A stretch of DNA of 8,046 nt from contig CANJDA010000098.1 of assembly GCA_947472705.1 (NCBI GenBank), forward strand, positions 1 through 8,046, in the 5' to 3' direction. The notes under the pieces were generated by a model. It ran no database searches and had not been told where the DNA came from. It saw only the letters and a list, made by a program, of their open reading frames with translations. Positions 1 to 5,386 of the stretch are shown here, one piece after another. Positions within the stretch are counted from its first letter, which is position 1. Every line of letters begins with the position of its first letter. The DNA comes from Flavobacteriaceae bacterium. Its GTDB lineage: Bacteria; Bacteroidota; Bacteroidia; Flavobacteriales; Flavobacteriaceae. A program made the translations under genes and the position numbers.

Positions 1-9
1 AACCAAACG

Positions 10-36
10 TGTTGGTGGCTGATAATTTGACCAACA
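10..36. repeat. Short inverted repeat upstream of the nucleoside phosphorylase gene
   Basis: A 7-bp inverted repeat (TGTTGGT at 10-16, ACCAACA at 30-36) is separated by 13 nt. It ends 27 nt before the ATG at 64. No T-run follows, so it does not look like an intrinsic terminator. It could be the end of an upstream gene, an operator half-site pair or chance. The surrounding 63 bases show no convincing TAnnTTTG element; the closest is TAATTTG at 23-29, one base short of the consensus. Confidence 0.25.
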
Positions 37-63
37 TATAACCAAATAAATAAAGTAACAGTA

Positions 64-930
64 ATGATACAATCCTCAGAATTAATATTAAACCCAGACG
101 GAAGTGTATACCACTTAAATCTGAAACCCGAACATATAGCACACGACATTATTTTTGTAGGTGACCAAAATAGAGTAGAAAAAATAACACAATTCTTTGA
201 TAGTATTGAATTTTCTACTCAAAAGCGTGAATTTAAAACGCAAACTGGTTATTTCAAAGGTAAAAAAATGACTGTGATGTCTACCGGAATTGGTCCAGAC
301 AACATTGATATTGTCATGAATGAATTGGATGCCTTAGTGAATATCGACATAGAAACTCGTAAACCAAAAGCAAATTTAACATCCTTGAATATCATTCGTA
401 TCGGTACTTCGGGTTCTTTACAAGCAGATATACCATGTGATAGTTTTGTAATGAGTAAATATGGATTAGGCTTAGACAACATGCTTCGCTCCTATTTGAT
501 TGATGATATATCTGAAGTAGCCATGGAAGATGCGTTTATTAAACAAACTGACTGGGATATGCGAAAAGGCAGACCATATGTAATTGCGTGTTCAGAAACG
601 CTGGAAAAAAGAATACAAAGCACTCAAATTCATAAAGGTTTTACTGGAACTGCTGGTGGATTTTATGGTCCACAAGGACGCGTTTTACGTCTCGAAATTC
701 AAGACCCAAGTTTAAATGGTAAAATGGATAGCTTTGACTACAATGGCATAAAAATGACCAATTTGGAGATGGAAACTGGTGCTATCTATGGCTTAGGCAA
801 ACTATTAGGGCATGAATGCTTATCCCTAAATGCCATCATTGCCAACAGAGCTACAGGAACCTTCAGTGAAGATCCATACAAAGCAGTTGACGCTTTGATT
901 GCATATGCATTAGAGAAATTGGCGGAATAA
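64..930 (+). CDS. Nucleoside phosphorylase, uridine-phosphorylase-like (PNP_UDP superfamily)
   Basis: This is a cytosolic enzyme of pyrimidine salvage, expected to convert uridine (or a related nucleoside) plus phosphate to the base and ribose-1-phosphate. Motifs match E. coli uridine phosphorylase in order. They are GDQNRVEK (33-40; phosphate-binding Gly and Arg), REF with Arg55, STGIG (73-77), RIGTSGS (112-118; phosphate-binding Arg112 and Ser116), FYGPQGR (200-206) and EMETGA (235-240), with NR at 261-262 near the C-terminus. In the E. coli enzyme the FYPGQER motif supplies Gln166 and Arg168, which bind the uracil ring; both are kept here as Gln204 and Arg206. The EME motif corresponds to the ribose-binding Met/Glu. 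At 288 aa it is longer than E. coli Udp (253 aa), mostly through an N-terminal extension and a loop around 90-105. The ATG at 64 is the first in the frame and is preceded by an AT-rich leader. The GNAT gene follows after 3 nt, suggesting co-transcription. Preference for uridine over other nucleosides is inferred from the motifs. Confidence 0.88.
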   Translation: MIQSSELILNPDGSVYHLNLKPEHIAHDIIFVGDQNRVEKITQFFDSIEFSTQKREFKTQTGYFKGKKMTVMSTGIGPDNIDIVMNELDALVNIDIETRKPKANLTSLNIIRIGTSGSLQADIPCDSFVMSKYGLGLDNMLRSYLIDDISEVAMEDAFIKQTDWDMRKGRPYVIACSETLEKRIQSTQIHKGFTGTAGGFYGPQGRVLRLEIQDPSLNGKMDSFDYNGIKMTNLEMETGAIYGLGKLLGHECLSLNAIIANRATGTFSEDPYKAVDALIAYALEKLAE

Positions 931-933
931 ACT

Positions 934-1479
934 ATGAACTTAGTAATAGAAACAGACAGACTACTATTAAGACCTTTGGAACTAACTGATGCCGAAGCCA
1001 TGTTTGCTATGGATAGTAATCCAGAGGTACATAAATACCTTTGGCAAAATCCAACTCAAACCATTGAGGAAACCATCAAAACTATTGAGTATGTTCGTAG
1101 TCAATATGAAAGAAACAACATTGGTCGTTTTGCAACTATACTCAAAGAAACAGGCGAATTTATTGGTTGGACAGGTATCAAATATATAGATGACCATGTT
1201 GAAAACGGAAATACTAATTTTTATGATTACGGTTATCGATTAGATGAAAAATTTTGGGGAAAAGGCTATGCCACCGTAGCGTCATTAGCTTGGCTTGATT
1301 ATGGTTTCAACCAAATGAATATTCAGAAAATGAATGCATATACGCATCATGATAACGGTGCTTCCAATCATATCCTTAATAAAATAGGCATGACTTTGAT
1401 GGAAAGTTATCAAGATAAAGATGGTGTGACTTGGAATTGGTGGTTGATGGAAAATCCTTTAAATAAAGAAAATAGATAA
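934..1479 (+). CDS. GNAT-family N-acetyltransferase, RimJ/RimL type
   Basis: This 181-aa protein is a single GNAT domain of the RimJ/RimL-like (Acetyltransf_3) group. Such enzymes transfer an acetyl group from acetyl-CoA to an amine, often a protein N-terminus or a small molecule. It opens with the typical strand ETDRLLLRPLELTDAEAMF (6-24). The acetyl-CoA pyrophosphate-binding loop is KFWGKGYAT (106-114), matching the family pattern (R/Q)xxGxG/A. The helix and final strands follow with NGASNHILNKIGM (141-153), the usual 'N.aS.~vl.k.GF' element. The C-terminal WNWWLMENP (167-175) is consistent with the last strand. It starts 3 nt after the nucleoside phosphorylase stop, so the two are probably translated from one mRNA. 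The substrate cannot be told from sequence, and the pairing with the phosphorylase does not prove a shared pathway. Confidence 0.88.
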   Translation: MNLVIETDRLLLRPLELTDAEAMFAMDSNPEVHKYLWQNPTQTIEETIKTIEYVRSQYERNNIGRFATILKETGEFIGWTGIKYIDDHVENGNTNFYDYGYRLDEKFWGKGYATVASLAWLDYGFNQMNIQKMNAYTHHDNGASNHILNKIGMTLMESYQDKDGVTWNWWLMENPLNKENR

Positions 1480-1544
1480 TAGACTAAAAGAAATTAGAAA
1501 AATAGAAAAATCTATCATCTATTTGTCTCTCATCCAAAATAATT

Positions 1545-2396
1545 ATGAAAACAGTCAAAATAGTTGGAGTTCCTGAACATTTTAACTTGCCTTGGCAAAT
1601 GTGCATTGATAATGGTGAGTTTGAACAAGTCGACATTGATTTACAATGGACAGATATTCCAGAAGGCACAGGTAAAATGTGTCAAATGCTTCGTGATGGA
1701 GAAGCAGATATTGCAGTGATTCTAACAGAAGGAATTGTAAAAGATATCGTTGGTGGTAATCCAAGTTCTATAGTACAAGTTTATGTGGATAGTCCATTAA
1801 TTTGGGGAATTCATGTTGGTGCCAATTCAAAATTTCAATCTTTAGATGATATAGAAAATGCTAAAGCGGCGATTTCTCGATATGGTTCAGGTTCCCATTT
1901 GATGGCTTATGTAAATGCTCAAAATCAAAATTGGAATACTAATAACCTGCAATTTGAAATCGTCAATACCATTGATGGTGCTGTAGAATCTTTAACCAAT
2001 GGCACCGCTGATTACTTTATGTGGGAACGCTTTATGACCAAACCATTAGTTGACAGTGGTGTTTTTCGACGTGTTGCCGATTGCCCAACACCTTGGCCAT
2101 GTTTTGTGATTGCAGTAAGAAATGAGTTCATTGAAAATAATTTTCAAACAGTAGATTTGATTTTAAATATTATTAATAACACTACTGCCGATTTTAAAGA
2201 TATTCCTAGTATTGATAAGACTTTAGCTTCTAAATACCATCAGCAATTAAAAGATACTCAAGAATGGCTTTCACTTACAAAATGGTCACAAAAACCATTA
2301 GAGGAAAAAGTGTTAAACAAAATTCAAAATCAATTGTTTGACCTAAAAATTATCGATAAAAAAGGTACTTTTGCTGAAATAGTAAAAGTCGTTTAG
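1545..2396 (+). CDS. Leaderless periplasmic-binding-protein-fold (PBP2) protein, Ca3427/NMT1-like
   Basis: This 283-aa protein has the layout of a type 2 solute-binding protein. The first lobe begins VKIVGVPEHFNLPW (4-17). It includes a lobe-1 strand and helix with GTGKMCQMLRDGEADIAVILTEG (41-63), then a hinge near 85-92 (PLIWGIHV). The second lobe carries a ligand-loop-like motif SRYGSGSHLMAYV (111-123) and a return segment GAVESLTNGTADYFMWE (145-161). This order resembles the Ca3427-like branch, named after a Candida albicans protein related to NMT1/THI5-type pyrimidine-precursor proteins. There is no signal peptide or lipobox: residues 1-10 are a beta strand of the fold, so the protein should be cytosolic. 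No ABC permease or ATPase gene is next to it. It may therefore be a ligand sensor, carrier or enzyme rather than a transporter component. The ligand is unknown. The ATG at 1545 follows a 65-nt AT-rich gap after the GNAT gene, and the next gene begins 17 nt downstream. Confidence 0.75.
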   Translation: MKTVKIVGVPEHFNLPWQMCIDNGEFEQVDIDLQWTDIPEGTGKMCQMLRDGEADIAVILTEGIVKDIVGGNPSSIVQVYVDSPLIWGIHVGANSKFQSLDDIENAKAAISRYGSGSHLMAYVNAQNQNWNTNNLQFEIVNTIDGAVESLTNGTADYFMWERFMTKPLVDSGVFRRVADCPTPWPCFVIAVRNEFIENNFQTVDLILNIINNTTADFKDIPSIDKTLASKYHQQLKDTQEWLSLTKWSQKPLEEKVLNKIQNQLFDLKIIDKKGTFAEIVKVV

Positions 2397-2399
2397 CTT

Positions 2400-2412
2400 T
2401 TGCCATTGGCAA
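2400..2412. repeat. 13-bp near-perfect palindrome before a start codon
   Basis: TTGCCA-T-TGGCAA is a perfect 6-bp inverted repeat around a single central base. It lies between the stop codon of the PBP-fold gene (ends 2396) and the ATG at 2414. It fills most of the 17-nt gap. It is too short and lacks the U-tract for an intrinsic terminator. It could be an operator or a small mRNA hairpin affecting translation of the downstream gene, or chance. Confidence 0.35.
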
Positions 2413-2413
2413 T

Positions 2414-3346
2414 ATGATAAAAATAAGACATCTTAGTTATCAGCACCTGAAAGAAGTATTCAGGATAAAAAGTCCATGGGATTTAATTATCATTTTTACT
2501 TTGAATGTTTTAATTACTATTCCAATTTTTATAATTGCTCATCACAATATTTTTATTTTAAATTGGCCACTACATCTAGATAGAATTATACTTTTTATCG
2601 CTATACTCTTTGCTATACAACTTATTTTAAGGGCTTTAAGAAGAGTGACGTTAATTTCTGTTATTATTTATTTTCTGATGTTAATCTATGGCTCACTATT
2701 CAGCAATTATAGTTTTCAAAGTGTTTTTGAAGATTATCGTTCGATGATTTACACTATGAATGATGACCCATATCCACAGGATATTATTATTACCAAACTA
2801 TTGCCTTTTCCTAACAAATCCAAAATATTAAATGCTGTTGAATATCAAAATCCTAAGATTCGTGATTTTGCAATTATGGCAATCAATAAACATTTCATTC
2901 ACATAAAAGGATATAATAATGACTGGACATTAATTCAATCTTTTGCTGTTTTTAAAGAAATCAACAAGCGTTGGAATTATGTGAGTGACCCTAAAGGACA
3001 CGATTACATTGCCCCCGCAACTGAATCATTACAGTATCTTTCTGGTGATTGTGATGACCATTCAGTTTTTATGGGTGCTTGTATTAAATCAATTGGAGGT
3101 ACAATTCGACTGATACATACTAAAGGGCATATTTATCCTGAGCTTTATATTGGGGGCAAAAAAGATATTGAACGAATTAATTATGCTATAAAAAAAATAT
3201 TGTTCCCAATCGAGAGCAAAGGAAAGACGCTTCACTATCACATTGATGAGCGTGGTAATATCTGGCTTAATCTTGATTATACTGCTAAATATCCCGGAGG
3301 ACCTTTTATGCATGAAGAAATTTTAGGAGCATTGACTTTGGAATAA
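2414..3346 (+). CDS. Membrane-anchored transglutaminase-like domain protein
   Basis: The 310-aa product has an N-terminal membrane part and a soluble cysteine-protease-fold domain. Hydrophobic segments lie at about 23-42, 57-73 and 77-97, with an Arg-rich loop (LRALRR, 72-77) between the last two. The remainder is a transglutaminase-like domain. Its motif SGDCDDHSVFMGA (210-222) contains the candidate nucleophile Cys213, GHIYPEL (238-244) the candidate His239, and WLNLDYT (284-290) the candidate Asp288. This is the Cys-His-Asp order expected of the family. Bacterial members cut or cross-link peptides or remodel envelope proteins, but the reaction here is unknown. Three helices after a short N-terminus leave the sidedness of the catalytic domain open; three crossings would put it opposite the N-terminus. 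The ATG at 2414 is the first in frame, 17 nt after the preceding gene, so co-transcription with the PBP-fold gene is likely. Confidence 0.8.
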   Translation: MIKIRHLSYQHLKEVFRIKSPWDLIIIFTLNVLITIPIFIIAHHNIFILNWPLHLDRIILFIAILFAIQLILRALRRVTLISVIIYFLMLIYGSLFSNYSFQSVFEDYRSMIYTMNDDPYPQDIIITKLLPFPNKSKILNAVEYQNPKIRDFAIMAINKHFIHIKGYNNDWTLIQSFAVFKEINKRWNYVSDPKGHDYIAPATESLQYLSGDCDDHSVFMGACIKSIGGTIRLIHTKGHIYPELYIGGKKDIERINYAIKKILFPIESKGKTLHYHIDERGNIWLNLDYTAKYPGGPFMHEEILGALTLE

Positions 3347-3418
3347 TTTCTTCTGATTAATTTTTAATTTTCAAAAGTTTTATTTACTATATTCGTTTCA
3401 AATTAAAATACCATTTTA

Positions 3419-3988
3419 ATGAAAAAACTATTAAGTCTACTGTTGCTATTTTCATTAGCTACACAGGCACAGCAAAACTCTATTCTCTCCAACAAAAAAA
3501 ATGAATTCCGTGTAGATGTTCTATCAGCGTTAGTGGCAACCAAAGCCAGTTTGAGTTATGAGCGTTTTTTTGATGGTAACTTTTCAACAGGAGTTAATGT
3601 GAATTTATCTAACAACAAAAAACTAAACGAAGATTTTGACAATGGTTATCGTAATAATGACCCAAAATTTGAAATCAATCCCTATGTGAGATATGCATTA
3701 TCAAAAAGCAAATCGCGTTATTATTTTGCCGAAGTTTTTGGTTCCTACAATGGAGGTGATTATAAAGAAATTATTCGTTTAACAGATGAAAATGCCATTG
3801 GCTATTACAGCACTCAAAAATCAAAATACACAGATTTTGCATTGGGAGGTGGATTAGGATATAAAATGTATTTTAAGGATTGTATAGCTTTGGAATTCTT
3901 AGTAGGTTTTGGTTCCAATTTAACAAACAAAGACAAAAGCCCAGATGTGATTTCCAGAGTAGGTATTAGTTTAGGTTACCGATTATAA
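3419..3988 (+). CDS. Secreted beta-rich protein, probable small outer-membrane barrel
   Basis: The 189-aa product begins with a clear Sec signal peptide: MKK, a leucine-rich core (4-13) and a likely signal peptidase I cut after TQA (15-17), leaving QQN as the new N-terminus. The mature part shows alternating-hydrophobicity strands ending in aromatic residues. Examples are ASLSYERFF (43-51), FSTGVNVNLS (55-64), INPYVRYAL (86-94), YYFAEVFGSY (101-110), ALGGGLGYKMYF (141-152), LEFLVGFGSNL (158-168) and a final VGISLGYRL (181-189). This pattern fits an 8-strand-type outer-membrane barrel such as DUF3575/OmpW-like proteins, although the last residue is Leu rather than the classical Phe. No ligand or enzyme motif is visible. 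The gene is 72 nt after the transglutaminase-like gene and 11 nt before a lipoprotein gene, so the two envelope genes are probably co-expressed. Confidence 0.7.
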   Translation: MKKLLSLLLLFSLATQAQQNSILSNKKNEFRVDVLSALVATKASLSYERFFDGNFSTGVNVNLSNNKKLNEDFDNGYRNNDPKFEINPYVRYALSKSKSRYYFAEVFGSYNGGDYKEIIRLTDENAIGYYSTQKSKYTDFALGGGLGYKMYFKDCIALEFLVGFGSNLTNKDKSPDVISRVGISLGYRL

Positions 3989-3999
3989 TAATTAAGATT

Positions 4000-4581
4000 A
4001 TGAAAACAATTAAATATATACTACTTATTGCTGTTGCCTCATTACTATCTAATTGTAATACAAATGATGATGGCTTTTACAATAATGTTTTTGTAGATGT
4101 CCCACATTTGGTAAGTATTGATCCACATAGTTCAACGTATAGTGTCGGAGAAAAATTATATATCAGTGCTGATTTCTCAAGATATCAGGATGAAAGTGGT
4201 TTGGCTCTAGATTTTTTCAAAACTACAGGAGCAAATGAGTTTGCTTTCTCTTATGTTATAGAAAGAAAAATTGATGCTACTAATTGGGAAGTTGTTTCGG
4301 TAAATGACAACCAGTTGGATATTGTAAAAGGAAACGCGCTAAACGGTGCATATGTATATGGAGTTTGTGAATACAATTCCATAGACGAAACTTATGAATA
4401 TCACGTTGGTTTTCCATTGTTAACAGCTGGAACCTATCGTATGAGTTTCGGATATAATAGTGTGTCTAATAATAGTGTTGAATTAAGATCACTAAGCCCG
4501 GCAACTCGATTAATTTTAAATGTAAATTCTCTAATGGAAGGCATTGATAGTAATGGCTATTATAATTTTACTGTAAATTAA
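4000..4581 (+). CDS. Hypothetical lipoprotein with possible surface-export signal
   Basis: This is a 193-aa lipoprotein of unknown function. The N-terminus MKTIKYILLIAVASLLSNC is a type II signal peptide with lipobox LSNC; Cys19 would be lipidated. The residues after it, NTNDDG, include two adjacent acidic residues at +4 and +5. Bacteroidota lipoproteins destined for the cell surface often carry an acidic lipoprotein export signal soon after the cysteine, so surface display is plausible. The mature part looks beta-rich and single-domain. It has strands such as YSVGEKLYISADFS (47-60), FAFSYVIERK (81-90), AYVYGVCEYN (117-126) and TYRMSFGYNS (145-154), giving an immunoglobulin-like impression without a recognisable family signature. 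It contains one more cysteine (Cys123). It lies 11 nt after the putative barrel gene, and a terminator follows 24 nt after its stop, so the pair ends a transcript. Confidence 0.75.
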   Translation: MKTIKYILLIAVASLLSNCNTNDDGFYNNVFVDVPHLVSIDPHSSTYSVGEKLYISADFSRYQDESGLALDFFKTTGANEFAFSYVIERKIDATNWEVVSVNDNQLDIVKGNALNGAYVYGVCEYNSIDETYEYHVGFPLLTAGTYRMSFGYNSVSNNSVELRSLSPATRLILNVNSLMEGIDSNGYYNFTVN

Positions 4582-4605
4582 ATTTATAAAAATAATAAAA
4601 CAAAG

Positions 4606-4635
4606 AAATCCATTGTAAACAGCAATGGATTTTTT
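4606..4635 (+). terminator. Intrinsic terminator after the lipoprotein gene
   Basis: The hairpin AAATCCATTG (4606-4615) pairs with CAATGGATTT (4623-4632) around a 7-nt loop, giving a 10-bp stem. The T-run continues to 4635 in the + direction. It ends 1 nt before the ung stop codon on the opposite strand. The A-rich left arm reads as a T-rich tail on the minus strand, so it may also terminate ung weakly. It separates two convergent transcription units. Confidence 0.85.
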
Positions 4636-4636
4636 C

Positions 4637-5302
4637 TTACCATACAATCTCATCTTTCCCGATGCTTTTCAAATAGGCATTGGCTTTACTAAAATGACCG
4701 TTTCCAAACCATAAACCTCTATTGGCACTTAAAGGCGATGGATGCCCTGTTTCTAGAACATAGTGTTTATTCCGGTCAATTTTAAGACCTTTCTTTTTGG
4801 CAAAACCTCCCCAAAGTAGAAATATTATATTATCCTTTTTATCCGATATTTTTTGAATAACGGCATCTGTAAAAACTTCCCAACCTTTGTTTTGATGGCT
4901 TCCAGCGTCACCTTCACAAACAGTCAACGTTGCATTGAGCAACAAAACACCTTGCTTTGCCCAATGTTCTAAATTACCTGTTTTAGGAAAATTTTGATGT
5001 AAATCAGTTTGAATTTCTTTAAAAATATTGATAAGTGAAGGTGGAAGAGCAATATCATCATTTACCGAAAAACATAAACCATTGGCTTGTCCAAAACCAT
5101 GATAAGGATCCTGACCAATAATGACCACTTTTACTTTATCAAAAGTACAATAATCAAAAGCAGCGAAGATTTGCGCTTCTTTTGGGTAACATATTTTAGT
5201 AGCATATTCATTTCTAACAAAAGTAGTTAAGTTTTGAAAATAGGGTTTTTCAAACTCATTTTGCAACACATCATACCAAGAAGAATGCATTTTAACAAAC
5301 AT
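4637..5302 (-). CDS. ung: Uracil-DNA glycosylase, family 1
   Basis: The enzyme removes uracil from DNA by cutting the N-glycosidic bond, the first step of base-excision repair after cytosine deamination or dUMP incorporation. All family 1 motifs are present when counted from the ATG at 5302 (221 aa, a normal Ung length). These are the water-activating loop GQDPYHG (63-69, catalytic Asp65), GLCFSV (75-80) with the stacking Phe78, LLNATLTV (121-128) with uracil-reading Asn123, and the minor-groove loop GHPSPLS (186-192) with catalytic His187, followed by GLWFGNGHFSKAN. The frame stays open to a TTG at 5341, adding 13 residues (MQEKIVFLIKILN). I rejected that start because the extension is not family-like and a TAnnTTTG element on this strand (5318-5325) lies downstream of it. 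An ATG at 5290 (MHSSW) is another possible start. The gene diverges from mutS2. Confidence 0.96.
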   Translation of the reverse strand: MFVKMHSSWYDVLQNEFEKPYFQNLTTFVRNEYATKICYPKEAQIFAAFDYCTFDKVKVVIIGQDPYHGFGQANGLCFSVNDDIALPPSLINIFKEIQTDLHQNFPKTGNLEHWAKQGVLLLNATLTVCEGDAGSHQNKGWEVFTDAVIQKISDKKDNIIFLLWGGFAKKKGLKIDRNKHYVLETGHPSPLSANRGLWFGNGHFSKANAYLKSIGKDEIVW

Positions 5303-5317
5303 GTTTAATATTTTTAT

Positions 5318-5325
5318 CAAAAATA
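5318..5325 (-). promoter_or_regulatory. Candidate Bacteroidota -7 element for ung
   Basis: On the minus strand these bases read TATTTTTG, a match to the Bacteroidota -7 consensus TAnnTTTG. It ends 15 nt before the ATG at 5302, implying a very short leader. No TTG is found at the expected 19-21-nt distance upstream, so the -33 half is missing or weak. Confidence 0.4.
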
Positions 5326-5335
5326 CTATTTTCTC

Positions 5336-5367
5336 TTGCAATATGGGTTTTATCCTTTGTAACTTTG
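5336..5367 (+). promoter_or_regulatory. mutS2: Candidate Bacteroidota promoter for mutS2
   Basis: TTG at 5336-5338 (-33 core) and TAACTTTG at 5360-5367 (matches TAnnTTTG) are separated by 21 nt, which fits the spacing of Bacteroidota primary-sigma promoters. Transcription would begin around 5372-5374, leaving a leader of about 14 nt before the ATG at 5387. The element sits back to back with the candidate ung -7 element, so the two promoters are packed within 50 bp. Confidence 0.6.
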
Positions 5368-5386
5368 AACCAAAGACATTTGTTTA

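Noticed and set aside
3..41. Tail of an upstream gene (frame ending ...VLVADNLTNI at TAA 39-41, or ...TKRVGG at TGA 20-22)
   Set aside because: Too few codons to tell which frame, if any, is coding, so not listed as a feature.
249..482. Minus-strand open frames inside the phosphorylase, GNAT, PBP-fold and transglutaminase-like genes
   Set aside because: They overlap well-supported genes, have no family-like motifs and no promoter evidence.
1480..1544. Inverted repeats (AAATAGAT at 1470-1477 with ATCTATTT at 1517-1524; ATAGA-AAAA-TCTAT at 1502-1515) and a TCTATTTG element at 1518-1525 as a promoter
   Set aside because: The repeats are short and AT-rich, the -7 match has one mismatch, and no TTG lies at the right distance upstream.
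3347..3418. Promoter or terminator in the gap before the putative barrel gene (TATATTCG at 3388-3395; ATTAA-TTT-TTAAT hairpin)
   Set aside because: The -7 match has one mismatch without a -33 element, and the hairpin is only five A-T pairs, so neither is convincing.
5303..5341. TTG start for ung adding 13 N-terminal residues
   Set aside because: The extension lies outside the usual Ung length, and a candidate -7 promoter element for ung (5318-5325) falls inside it. The ATG at 5302 gives 221 aa.
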